From: Chlorops oryzae
Lineage: Eukaryota; Arthropoda; Insecta; Diptera; Chloropidae
Direction: 5' to 3'
NCBI GenBank assembly: GCA_020466095.1
Contig: CM035806.1
Span: 146,397,420-146,461,419 of the forward strand
DNA: 64,000 nt
In this document: positions 47,992-59,465 of the stretch, piece after piece
How the letters are laid out: the number at the start of each line of letters is the position of its first letter
How positions within the stretch are numbered: position 1 is the first letter of the stretch
Notes under the pieces: generated by a model
Told to the model about the DNA's origin: nothing
Databases searched by the model: none
Seen by the model: only the letters and a program-made list of their open reading frames with translations
Position numbers and translations under genes: made by a program

Positions 47992-48364
47992 CCCTGCAGG
48001 AAGCCTGTCGCCATATGGCCCCATGTCTATATTGACGTCAATATAGACAAGAGAACTAGTTCCAACGTCAACAGTATTTATAGGCGGTGTCATTAGAGAA
48101 ACTGTACTGTCAAGAGGTATAGCTCATCTTTATTGACCATGTCAACAACGTGTCTCCATATAAAGCGAAAGAGTACTCCTTTTTGTCTACATAATAGTAC
48201 CGACGTCAATAGTTTTTCGGTCTACTGTTGACATTCAATGACAACTCAATGTTAAATGTCAATAACGCAAAGCATTGCGACGGGTATAACTGGTCAGTAG
48301 TACTTACTGTTGACGCAGTCAGTAGGGAAAGAGTATAGATTCACTATTGACATTTCCTGCAGGG
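47992..48364. mobile_element. MITE with CCCTGCAGGAA ends (373 bp)
   Basis: Ends CCCTGCAGGAA ... TTCCTGCAGGG, flanked by TA. The interior repeats TTGAC(A/G)T motifs in both orientations and has a perfect 24-bp palindrome at 48025-48048 centred on TGACGTCA. Confidence 0.82.
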
Positions 48365-50202
48365 TATTTACAATAGATACATACTTTTGGCGACGATTTG
48401 ATTTTACATACAAATATTTCTATGCGTATATTTTTCAATTCCTTTTGTTGAACGAACTTATGTATGTATGTAGGTACATTAACATTATTCGGATGCAATC
48501 GTAACGATCCTAAGCCGATGCGATGAATTATTTGACTGAATCAATGTTGAATGTTACTCGTAGTTAGCGCCTTCCGCCCAAACAACGGCCGGAGGCTTTT
48601 ACTGATGTTTTGTTTAATGTTCGAAAAAGTTTCATTCATCTTTATCACTTCCTGCCGATAATTGCTTTTGTAATTTATTGCCCCGATTAAGGAAATAAAT
48701 AATTGAAAGAAATTAGCATTAGCACACATAATTGCTTTATTGACAGTGGAATTCATTCATTCATTCCTACTTTGTGCACTTTTGTATATATGTACCTATT
48801 GATGTGTGTGTGTGTGTGTATGCAAGCAGGTATGCCTATATTTTCCATCTTAACTTTTAAAATATTTGTATTTAATTCATGCAATTAAAGTGCTCAAATG
48901 CTGAATGAGCTAAATTGCATAAAGTATCTTCTGAATGCATTTCAAAAAATTTCTTTCGAAGGACAAACATTAATTTCATTTTTTCAATTTAGCAACCACA
49001 TCACAAATATCTCGGCAAGTACAAAAAGTGGAATGTTCTTTGAACTGTAGGGGGAAAAGAAAAGAAATAGAAAAAGATTTGCTCATTCGCCACAAATTAT
49101 GCCACAGAGTTTTTTTTGTATATGAATCAGTCTCTGCCTCTATCTCCCTCTAACTTTCTCTAACTTTCTCTATCTTCCTCGATCACCCTCTATCTACCTC
49201 TATCTCCCTCTTTCACCCTCTATCTCCATCTATCTCCCTCTATCTCTCTCTATCTCTCTCTATCTTCCTCTATCTCCATCTATCTCCCTCTATCTCCCTC
49301 CATCTTCCTCTATATCCTTCGCTCCGTCTCCCTTTCGCTCTCTCCCTCTCTATAATTCTCAGCAAGAATTTCAGATATGGAAACAATTGCCTCAGATGTA
49401 TGTTGAAGAACAAAATGCTCCTTTTGTTAGCGTATTTTCGCATTTTCCATATAGACACGACACGCACTCGCAAACACACATGCGAATCGCTTAAGCACAT
49501 ACACAGCCATTCACAGGTCACATTCTCTGCCCGCAAAGCTTCGCCCATTCAGCATCAGTATCAAATAGCCTACTAGCTTAACTAAAACAGGTGCTTCACA
49601 GGCTATGTCGCCTCGTTGCGTTAGTTGCTACTTAGCATGCTCCTGTTCTGCATGTGTGGGGCGGCCATATGGGAATGCTGGAGCAAAAAAACGGATTTAC
49701 CTTACCGATGGCAACGCATCAAATGCCAACTCATTCGCGTACAAACAAACGCGCACAAGGCACACACATTTCGAACATTTGTACGCATGTACGATAAATG
49801 AATTGAATGGGCCGCACTTAGAATGATGGGAGCAGGCAACCTCAAGCCGCAAATTATGGTCCGAACGAATGTATAATTCATAATGTAATAAACGCTGCAA
49901 TAAAATCATCATAAAAAGGTACTTTCCACCAAATTTCACGCTCAACCTACACTGATTTTCGGTTGCTTAGGCCGTAAATTCTTGGTTTTAGGTAACCGAG
50001 GCATTATCATAATCAAATTGGATGATACACTATATTCAGAAGAGTTGGATAGACCATAGCCATGAGGGTATTTAAATTAAGACTAACTGATAGGTTTATT
50101 ATGCCTCACTCACTAATTAAGAAAGAATCGATTATCGATAATTGCGAGCAATCAAATTAGTCGTCTATACTGCGATCCACAAAGAAGTATTTGAATGCTT
50201 AA
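48365..50202. other. Intergenic with CTATCTCC microsatellite
   Basis: 49130-49345 is a degenerate (CTCTATCTCC)n tract. No supported gene; short frames at 49605-49826 lack any recognisable feature. Confidence 0.55.
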
Positions 50203-50356
50203 GGCTGCGAACACACCGGATCAAACGAAACGAAATTGAAACAAACGGACTTTAAGCAAACAGAACATTATGTCTTATGAGAGCGAACACATTAGAATAG
50301 GTTTCGGGAAAGGGGGGTTTTTTTTTTGACTAATTTGATTCGGTGTGTTCGCAGCC
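50203..50356. mobile_element. TAA-flanked MITE (154 bp), Harbinger-type signature
   Basis: Ends GGCTGCGAACACACCGG ... CGGTGTGTTCGCAGCC between two TAA triplets (50200-50202 and 50357-50359). TWA duplications are typical of PIF/Harbinger MITEs. Confidence 0.87.
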
Positions 50357-50359
50357 TAA

Positions 50360-50754
50360 GGTAGGTTAGGTTAGCTTAGGTTAGGTTAGGTTAGGTTAGG
50401 TTAGGTTAGGTTAGGTTAGGTTAGGTTAGGTTAGGTTAGGTTAGGTTAGGTTAGGTTAGGTTAGGTTAGGTTAGGTTAGGTTAGGTTAGGTTAGGTTAGG
50501 TTAGGTTAGGTTAGGTTAGGTTAGGTTAGGTTAGGTTAGGTTAGGTTAGGTTAGGTTAGGTTAGGTTAGGTTAGGTTAGGTTAGTTTAGGTGAGGTTAGG
50601 TTAGGTTATGTTAGGTTAGGTAAGGTACGCTTAGGTTAGGTTAGGTTAGGTTAGGTTAGGTTAGGTTAGGTTAGGTTAGGTTAGGTTAGGTTAGGTTAGG
50701 TTAGGTTAGGTTAGATTAGGTAAGGTTAGGTAAGGTTAGGTTAGGTTAGGTTAG
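50360..50754 (+). repeat. (TTAGG)n array, about 79 units
   Basis: Uninterrupted TTAGG from about 50380 to 50580, a degenerate stretch at 50581-50632, then regular again with variants near the end. Directly abuts the 3' end of a SINE at 50755, so it is read as that SINE's expanded CCTAA tail. Confidence 0.93.
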
Positions 50755-50935
50755 TGTGGCTGCCACCATTAAGGGTGACACACTTAGACCTCACATTGGC
50801 CAGTTGTGAAACTACGAGTAATGGGAAGACAAAAAAGAAGAGAACTAAATAAACGACACAAACATCGACGACCTTAGCCAGGACTTGAACCCACAGCCTC
50901 TCGCTTCGTAAGTTGGTATCGATATATTTCTTCCC
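50755..50935 (-). mobile_element. tRNA-derived SINE, copy 2 (5'-truncated)
   Basis: Shares GTGGCTGCCACCATTAAGG, GACACACTTAG and a box B-like GGGTTCAAGTCC (minus strand, about 50885) with the copies at 17179 and 55237. The sequence beyond 50935 does not continue into box A. Confidence 0.82.
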
Positions 50936-50973
50936 AATTCGCTCACCCCTATCCCTATTATATTAACTCTTAA

Positions 50974-51120
50974 GTCGCCGTTCATATTAGGCGACAGATC
51001 ATCGGCGATAAAATTGGTTTGATGAAAATTTGGATTGGGAAAAACGCTCCCATACCACATCCCAGAACGTCCCTCGCCATCAAATCAACCAATGATTTGT
51101 CGCCTTATATGAACGGCGAC
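50974..51120. mobile_element. 147-bp foldback MITE
   Basis: Ends GTCGCCGTTCATATTAGGCG ... CGCCTTATATGAACGGCGAC with TAA on the left and TAG on the right. Further pairing inside (ACAGATCAT/ATGATTTGT). Confidence 0.85.
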
Positions 51121-52228
51121 TAGGTTCGTAGGCGAATGTGGGTCGAAAGAAGAAAATGTGTGCCATCGCAAAAAATACGAAATCCTGGTTGGAGTGAACA
51201 ATCAATGGAGATCTGAGACCGTTAATGCTTTTAACCATCGATAGCCCCGCCATTTTAATGTGTGTGCCGTTAAATACCTCGTTAAATACCTTGAACGCAT
51301 AACGGATGCCCATTCGTAGGTACAATAAAAAAGATCGTTTTGATAAGGAGTTTTCAAATTGAAATCGCTGCTAGCTGGACACGTTTTATCGTTTGTTTTT
51401 TTTTACGAAGAAAACTAAATCAGAAGGAAATACCAAATAAAATACACAATAGAACAAGATAGCGTCGCTCTCGGTTGTCTCCATCGTTTCGTTTCCACAA
51501 TCGCTCAGAGAAAGTTCGTGCCAAGCAAACTGCGACCTGTTCGTTGGCCATTGCGATTGTCGTATTCGCAGTTGCAACGTTTCCAGTGCGAACAAATTTT
51601 ATTGGACGCCATATGCCATTGTGTAGCCCTTTGCGTTGCTGTAGGTAGCAAACCTACTAATTGGATGAGCGCTGTGGACGCAGCCATTCCGTGTTTTATG
51701 GAGAATGACTGCATAAATTAAATGTTACTTCCGTTTCCGTTTTTGGATTTCCTTTGTTCGAGCACAAAAAAAATAAAATGAAATAAAGCAACAGAAAGGG
51801 CATAGCACATAAAATGTGAAATGAATAATTTTATTGCTGCGACTGCAAACACACTTGGCCATAAGTAAACAATAGAAAACTTGAGGAATAAACAATTAAA
51901 AACATTTTCTAAATTAGAACAAATTCAATTATGCTAAGAAAATGAATTCAGTTTTGTTTCTTTCAAATAGAAAATCTTAATTTTTCACCCATTTTTGTGA
52001 TGTCATTTGAAAGAAGTTTTTTTTTTAATTTTTTTTTTTAATTAAAAATTAAAAACCAATTTTCAGAGTCACCAAGAGGATTCAAATTCAACCGCTTTCT
52101 TCATTGTTTTTCCTCTTTTATGTGTGAAAAATAATATTTTTTGTTCAATTCTTTGATTCTCAACTTAACCCTCCATTGCATATTAACCCATATATGGTTT
52201 GGTAAGGTTAAGTTAGGTTAGTGAGTTT
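51121..52228. other. Intergenic, no gene seen
   Basis: Small open frames near 51390-51720 on both strands have no recognisable motif. 52200-52222 (GGTAAGGTTAAGTTAGGTTAG) is the stranded tail of the SINE whose body resumes at 55237. Confidence 0.5.
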
Positions 52229-55200
52229 CCCAAGCGACACAGATATCTTTGGAGAGTATTCTTAGACATAAAACTCTTTGAATGCTCTTTAGAAGGTTTA
52301 GGAAAAACTTAATGTCTTTGAAAACTCTCTGAGAAGAATAATAGAAACTTTAAAAAATATCTTGTCTCAAAAAACTCTTTCAAACGTCATTAGAATACTT
52401 CAAAAATCGGATGTCTTAGAAAGCTCTCAATAAACTCTTTGAACAGCGTCCGAAGACCGATTTCCGATAACGTTTTTTTAACTCTTCGGAAACTCTCATA
52501 TTGGTATTTCAAAGAGCTAACACATTCATATTAGGAAAACTCTTGAAAATACATTTTAAAGAGCTTTGTGAGAGTAGGCCTCTATATTCCTGTTTATAAA
52601 GACCTTTCAGAGATTTTCAGTGACGTCACGTCTTTGGAAACTCTTACAAAGAACTTATTGAGAGGGAATAGTGAGTCATTAGATTTTAATGCTTGTTTTT
52701 GACATTTTTCTCATTTACGCAGGGTTGACATTAACAAGTGAGAACAGAAGTAACAAAAGCAAAATAAAAATGCAGCCTTACCAGGGGTGCTATTTAGATT
52801 GAAACAAAAAAATCCTGATGCAACTTTAAGTTTGTCTGCTCACTATTGAGACGTTTAACCAAGTATTACAGTATGGGAAAGCCTGTCAAAATGCTATTTG
52901 GCTCCAAATGGTGTGGTGAAGTTGAGTAAAAATCAGCTGACTGTCAAAAATAAGTCGAAGAATTTGCGATTTTTAAACATGCCGTAGCTTTATATTTTGA
53001 CCCTTTTTAAGTAAAATTGAAGTTGCAAACAACAAAGTAGAGATGCTCCTTCATTTTAGAGTACATTTGAGTATCTGCGACCCCCGCAAATCAGTATTCA
53101 ATATTGCATTTAAATTGAACGACTTCGTCAGCGATGCACAAATACTCTAAGCGCAAAGCTTTTATCGATACTGAACCGAGTACTCAAAATAGTTCTTAAA
53201 ACATAACAAAACCAAATAAAAAGCAAGATAATTCGACATAAAAGAAATTTATATATTTTTAAAATGCATGTTTCAAAATGAAAAAAGTAAGGGTGTTATA
53301 GTAAAGCGAACCAGACCATAGTATACCCTACACAGATAAACAGCTATATATTTTTTAATCGGAGGCTAAAACAAAGCTCAAATTCCTCATTTCCCCCCCC
53401 CCTGTGTCACGTCACAATTAATATGAAAAAACAGTATAGGCCAATTCACAATTAATGCTAATTTAAGGTTAAATATGCTAACATGTATTTTATATGGAGT
53501 TTGACATCTCACGCCTACTTTTACACATTAAACCAGTGCTTGCCAGCACGACCACTAGCACAATTTCTCTCATTCTTCACATGTATGTGTGCTTAAGAGG
53601 CTTCGTTCATTGCCGCTGCCAAACTGATTGAATTCTCTCGCTAAGACAGACGCTGTGTGCGAGAAACAACAACAAAGAAACAACAAAGCCGCAATACTCA
53701 GCTTTGTATGAAAGAGTATTACGCTGGCAAGCACTGCATTAAACCTTAAATTAGCTTGCACTTTGTGACACATATCACTAATTTATAAATATGATGCTAT
53801 TTTTCATATAAAAAAATTAATGTAACAAAATCTTTATTTTATATTTTGTTTGTAGTAACAACGGTAACAACGTTTTCTTCCTTAGTAACAGTTTTATTTT
53901 TAAGAGCAAAAATAATTTTTGTCACTTAAAATGGAGCCTCTGCGGATGAATTTAATTTACATGAAAAACATTATGAATTTGTGCAAAAAACTAATTAATT
54001 AATTTATAAATGTAATACTATTTTCATACATTTTTAAAATAATAAATTAGTTAAAACAGCTGATTTTTTATCGATACATACTGTCTCAATTAAGCTAATG
54101 CAATGTTTACACGGCGATTGCCTTATACTTAGTTCATAGTACAAAAATTAACGCATTTTTTTAAACAAATTTTACTATGAAAAGTGTGACATAACATGCT
54201 TGGGAACCCCCCCTCCACCCTATGTCACAAAACTGTCACAGATGAGCTGACCCTAACTAACTGCTTGTACGTGCCCAATTTCTAGAGACGACAACAATGC
54301 CCAAAGAGGCATCGTGGTGGATTGCCTGGTATGCCGTGTGGTTGTTGTTGCCTTTGGTGAATTGCCTATTAGCTTTGTTGAATTGCCTATTAGCTCGTTT
54401 CTCATACTGTAATACTTGGTTTAACTTTTCAGAAGGTCTTCAAAAGACATTTGGAAATCCGCCACATTTTTGGATCGAAGTTGCATGATTTTATTTTTAA
54501 GCAATCAACCAAAATTTTTTTCATGCTTTATGAAAATGTTGATTTCAAATTAAGAAGGGAAAATGCCTGAAATAAGTTTTCTATTATTACTGTAATAATA
54601 TTACAGAATAAAATTAAAAAAAAAACGGAAAGAAAATTTAAAAAATAACGATTTTTAAACTTAAAAATTTTTGCAAAACAGTAATATTTTAAAGGCGCGT
54701 GAAAATTTAGTGGGGTAGAATATATCATATTGCCGATGAACTGATCTCCGTTTTCATTTTAATGTTCAAATAATCGAGATATTTCATTACAATTTTTCAT
54801 ATTTTTTATTACATTATAATCTTCACACATATCCTTTTGTGTTCAAAATATTTCCAACATTGAATATGTAGGACGTCTTTTGTGTTCCTTCTTAAAGAAA
54901 AAGAAAAAGGATATAATTTATAAAACGTATGAGCATATTTGTGTCCCTATCACGCACACGGACTGATGATGACATCAATATTCCGTCTTTCAAAGAACTC
55001 TTAAAGATGTTATAAAGATCTTTCAAAGAGTTCTCAAAGACTTCCTAGAGAGAAAACTGATTTTTGTTAAGTCTCTAAAAACTCTCATAAGGCCCCTAAG
55101 CCCCGCCTTTTTGCGTCCTTTTAGTCTTTAGAAGGTCTTCAAGAGCGCTCAAAGAGCTTATCTGAGAGCATTAGCTCTCATTAATTAGTCCCTGAGCGCT

Positions 55201-55236
55201 CTTGAAGACCGTTTAAAGACAAGTTGTGTCGCTTGG
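52229..55236. mobile_element. 3-kb non-autonomous element splitting a SINE
   Basis: Ends CCAAGCGACAC (52230-52240) and GTGTCGCTTGG (55226-55236), with TTT on both outer sides. Subterminal 400-500 bp on each side are packed with AACTCTT(T/A)GA and its complement (TCTTTCAAAGAG-like), in inverted order between ends. No transposase. Contains a Helentron-like fragment at about 53286-53345. Confidence 0.75.
53286..53345 (+). mobile_element. Helentron-like 5' end fragment
   Basis: AGTAAGGGTGTTATAGTAAAG followed by GTATACCCTACACAGA, as at 55439 and 61053 but cut short. Confidence 0.6.
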
Positions 55237-55416
55237 TTTGCCACCATTAAGGGTGACACACTTGGGCCTCACATGGGCTAGTTGTGATAGGTACTGCGAA
55301 TAATGGGAAAACAAAGAAAATCAGAAACCTCAGCTGGGAGATGAATCCAGAGCCACTCGCTCCGTAAGTTAGCATTTCAACCAACTACGGCTCAGAGGCC
55401 AACAATCCGTATATAG
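55237..55416 (-). mobile_element. tRNA-derived SINE, copy 3, split from its tail
   Basis: TGCCACCATTAAGGGTGACAC at the 3' side, GGATTCATCTCCCAGC as a weakened box B and TGAGCCGTAGTTGGTTG as a box A-like start on the minus strand. Its TTAGG-type tail is at 52200-52222 beyond the inserted 3-kb element. Possible imperfect target duplication CATATATGGTTT/CGTATATAGTTT. Confidence 0.8.
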
Positions 55417-55438
55417 TTTCTGATTTAAAAAAAAAAAA

Positions 55439-56040
55439 ACAAGTAAGGGTGTTATAGTCAGGCGAGCCTGATAATAGAATACCCGACACAGACACACATG
55501 TTCAAATAATTTTTAATATCAAGAGGTGCTTAAGACCATAAGGGGCCCCATATACCGACTTTTGATAGATTTCTTTATGAAAACTGCCCGTTTGCCACGC
55601 CCACATTTCCAATTTTTGTTGAGCTATAATCGGAGGCTTAAATATACGCTCAAACTTTAAGTTTCATTAAAATATTTCGAAAAAGTCCGATTTTGATGCA
55701 GGTTTGGGATTTTTGTGACAGACCCCAGTACTGGAGGTACCCCTAAAAATGGTCTGATTGGGTCCATTCTCGAACTTGTTCTTACTCATGTCGCCGTGAG
55801 CACGCATACAAAATTTTGTCAAGATAGCTCAACTTCTTCGATTAGATAACTGTATACAAACAGACGGACAGACAGACGGACAGACGGACAGACAGACAGA
55901 CGGACATGTTTAAATCGAATCTCCTGGTGACGCTGATCATTTCTCTATATATTTTGTATGGTCTATCTCGACTGGTTCTGGGTGTTACACACAACCACAC
56001 AAACGCAATATACCCTCGACACAGAGTGTGTCGGGTATAA
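55439..56040 (+). mobile_element. Helentron-like (HINE/DINE-1-like) element, 602 bp
   Basis: Starts ACAAGTAAGGGTGTTATAG with the hairpin TCAGGCGAGCCTGA. (GTCY)n on the minus strand lies at 55857-55905. Ends with ACACAGAGTGTGT hairpin and CGGGTATAA. Shares most of its length with 61053-61944. Confidence 0.75.
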
Positions 56041-56541
56041 CAACATACCGGAAACACAAGTTAAGTATATGTTGATGGAAACCGATATACATTACATTAG
56101 ATTTTTCAAGTCAGTATGATCAAATTGAGGCATCCATTGACCTTAAGTGTGTCACTGCCTGTACGAATTTTACCTCAAACAGCCACAATCAAAATCCGTT
56201 GGTTGCGATTTGGTGCCGGCTGAGCTTATCAACAATCAAAGCCCCATCAAGACTCCCACAAGAGGCCTTCCCAGTCATCGGACTGATCCCTGCAGTGCCA
56301 AGTTAACAAGGCCATTTGGTCAACATTTTGCGGCCCCTAGTATACTATGCGATTCTATGACGGGCGGGTTCACCAACGCATTTGAAAGTTAAAAGCTCCA
56401 AAAATTTTAAACTGGATTGAAGGCTTTGAGCCTCAAAGTCAAATAAAATGTAAGCTTAATATTTTTTTTTGTCTGCTTTTAAACAATTAAGTTTGTCGAT
56501 TCATTTGATTGTTATTACACGAAAGTGAGTGTACTTAACAT
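56041..56541. other. Intergenic, no gene seen
   Basis: A short open frame (56147-56392) has no recognisable feature. Confidence 0.4.
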
Positions 56542-57119
56542 CCCAGCGGGAAATGTCCCGCGGACATCCCCGATGATGTCCTAGTGACTTCGGAGCCGGA
56601 ATGCATGCTATTTCTGGTGACACTTTGTATGACATTAACACAGGAGCTGACAGGGACTTTAGCGGCAACATTATCACCGGAAGATTAGAAAATGTCACTG
56701 GTCATGCTAGGGGATGCGATGGCGAAAAAAGCATTTGAGAGCAGCAACATTGCTCTTTTCTCTCTAAATGTCAATTTATAGAAACAAGTTTGATGATAAC
56801 TCTCTTCTTTGCCTTCTCTTTGAATGTTTCGAAAATTTTAAAAATCTATTTTTAACAATTTTTATTCGCCTCTGCCAGGGATCGAACCCGCGATTCTCGG
56901 ATTCTGAGTCGAGCACTCATAATCTACGCCACTTCATGCTAACGCTAAACTGACGCTAAAACCTTATTCAAATTTCAGTAGCCAATGAGATTCAAGCACA
57001 TGAACAGCATCCCTCCACGATGACATGTCCTCCAAGATGACACACATGACAATGTCACCTATATGTCATCGATGACATCATTGGTGACTTTGTCATGCTG
57101 GAGATAATTTTCCGCTGGG
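56542..57119. mobile_element. MITE with CCCAGCGGGAAA ends and tRNA-like insert (578 bp)
   Basis: Ends CCCAGCGGGAAATGTC ... AATTTTCCGCTGGG, flanked by AT. Interior rich in ATGTCATC/GATGACAT. Its ends resemble the MITE at 47992-48364. A tRNA-like block lies at 56868-56940. Confidence 0.8.
56868..56940 (-). other. tRNA-like sequence (probable SINE head, not a tRNA gene)
   Basis: Minus strand has a box A-like GTGGCGTAGATTATGAGTGC and a good box B GGGTTCGATCCCTGGC at tRNA-like spacing, but the acceptor arms do not pair. Read as a SINE remnant or tRNA pseudogene inside the MITE. Confidence 0.55.
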
Positions 57120-57910
57120 ATAGATGCAAATACACCTATATACGTATGAGTGTGGTTTGTGTACACACACAAATGCATATAGAAGAGTAAATACATGAAG
57201 CGGGAAAAGTAACAAAATGTTAAAAAGTTTGAAAATATTTGCGGTTTCCACGAAACCTCAAGAGTCTGGATAAGCGCAATGCAACTCTAAACCAAACAAA
57301 ACGAAACGAATCGAAACGAAAAGAAAGAGTCATGCTGACAATTCAGGAGCAGTCAACACTTCAAATTGAAATGTTAACGAAACGAGAATTTCAAAAATTT
57401 TAATTAAAATGTTTCTGTTTTCTCGGTTCTTACTTCAAAGCAGACTCTTCGTCTTCGTCTTCGTTGTTCTTTTCTTTTTCGTCTTGAATTGCAATTTCAG
57501 AAGTTCGCCATCAGCAATTTCGTACACGGATATATTGTTTAGCATGTGCAGTCGTGCAGCCACACCGTAACATGTCAAGATTGCACAGAGAAAGAGTAAT
57601 ATACATACATACACACAAGCATTCAGTTTGCAGCTGTGTTTGTACTTTCGTATGTGATATGTATCATCCGACAACTTGCAGCTGCATTGCACTCACAGAA
57701 GATTTCGTCGAAGAGCAACAGTTCTGGCAATGATGTAAGACCGTAAAGACGACTTAAATGACAAGGACAACGAAAATGCCAAAATTTCAATGTAACTGCA
57801 ATTAAGACAATGTTCGTCCCTGATTCCTCGGTATGAACGCAACGCCCGTCTAACATCCACACAACTACTCTTAGCTCAGAAGAAAAGGAAGGAAAAAATT
57901 TGTGAACATT
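57120..57910. other. Intergenic, no gene seen
   Basis: Overlapping minus-strand frames (57435-57862) carry one hydrophobic stretch but no initiation context or homology that I recognise. Confidence 0.4.
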
Positions 57911-58620
57911 AAAGGGTCTGGCGGATCGGCGGCATCATGAAAGGAATTTTTAAATTTTGTAAATTTTTTTATAGGTACCATCTAAAAACACTTTGGAGAC
58001 TACTGCTACTTTTTAGATTTTTATTTTGAACGGTCCTTGAAATATCCTTGAAAATCCTTTTTTAATAAGCCTTTTTTCAAAATTTTATATCTCAAAAACT
58101 AATTAAGATAAGAAGTTGAAACAAACGTTGGCCAATTGCTCATATAACAGTAAATCAAAGAAAATTTTTATAAATTTTTACACTGAGAAAATTTTTTCCG
58201 CAAAACTAAAAAGATATTTTTAACAATTTTTTTCAGTGTATTCCCAGTTTGACAGCGCTCTACAAGTTTTTTTAAATAACACCTCAACCTGAACCTCAAC
58301 GGTCCTTGAAATATCCTTGAAAATCCTTTTTTAATAAGCCTTTTTTCAAAATTTTATATCTCAAAAACTAATTAAGATAAGAAGATGAAACAAACGTTGG
58401 CCGATTAGTAATATAACAGTAAATCAAAGAAAATTTTTATAAATTTTTACACTGAGAAAATTTTTTCCGCAAAACTAAAAAGATATTTTTAACAATTTTT
58501 TTCAGTGTATTCCCAGTTTGACGGCGCTCTAAAATTTTTTTTTAAAAACACCTCTAAGTATTTGCTTTCATTCAAATTAAATGGCGCAACAGTGAGATAT
58601 TCAAAAAATTACAAGTGCAC
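57911..58620 (+). repeat. Transposon terminal fragment with internal tandem duplication
   Basis: Begins TTAAAGGGTCTGGCGGA and follows the left TIR of the 25-kb transposon to GCGCAACAGTGAGATATTC. A 268-bp part occurs twice: 58030-58297 and 58298-58565 share CGGTCCTTGAAATATCC to CCCAGTTTGACRGCGCTCT. Confidence 0.85.
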
Positions 58621-59434
58621 ATAGATGCTCTAGTACTAATATCCAGTAAAAATTTGCGAAAATTATACAAAACACATTACTCATACGGCATGTTTTTAAA
58701 AATTTAATATCTCCAGAGTTTACGAAAGTAACTCATAGGAGAAGATTCCTGATGATGACTGATAATTTCAGTCGAAATATCGAAAAATAAAATTGAAAAT
58801 ATCTGGAGAAAAAAAGCAAATATGTATATATTCTTTTTCCTCTAATTACGGCCAAAAGCCTATAGAAACAAAACGAAATTAAGAAATAATTAAGATAAAA
58901 AGATGAAACAAACGATGGCTTATTATTTGCCTCGAAGCATTCCCCTAGAATTTTTGCCTTCCAATCTCTCAATCAGCTGAGCATTTTGATAGAATTGTAC
59001 CCGAATCTAAGTTTATCAAACGAAGAATGCATCAAACGAAAACCACATTTTGGTGCAAATGTACCAAAAACGGCAAATGTGACCAAGAGTATTGTGTCTT
59101 AAACTATAAGCACGTCGTATACGCAACGCTTTTGCAATATATCGACATAATATCACTCATACGTCCAATAGTCCCGATCACATAAACATGGGTTTTGTTT
59201 GAATAGGAATTGAAAATTTCCATTAGATATCTCATTAGATCAAATTAAATTTGAAAATCTCATAATTATTGTTTGCAGCAGTGAACGGTTTTAATTACTA
59301 GTTTTTATTCTAATATAAGGAGAAAATTTTCCACATCATTAACATAGTCATGTTCTCGCTTTTAGTATCGCTCTTGCTATGAATGTCAAATGTGAATGTG
59401 TTGCTCGTTTCAAAAAAAATAATAGAAAATAAAA

Positions 59435-59465
<31 letters not shown>

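Noticed and set aside
49130..49345. Possible CRISPR-like regular repeat
   Set aside because: It is a degenerate CTATCTCC microsatellite without spacers, in a eukaryotic genome.
50360..50754. Relic of a chromosome end (ancestral telomere)
   Set aside because: The array abuts a SINE 3' end exactly and other SINE copies have the same tail type, so tail expansion is simpler.
56868..56940. A functional tRNA gene
   Set aside because: Box A and B are present, but the acceptor stem does not pair and the block lies inside a MITE.
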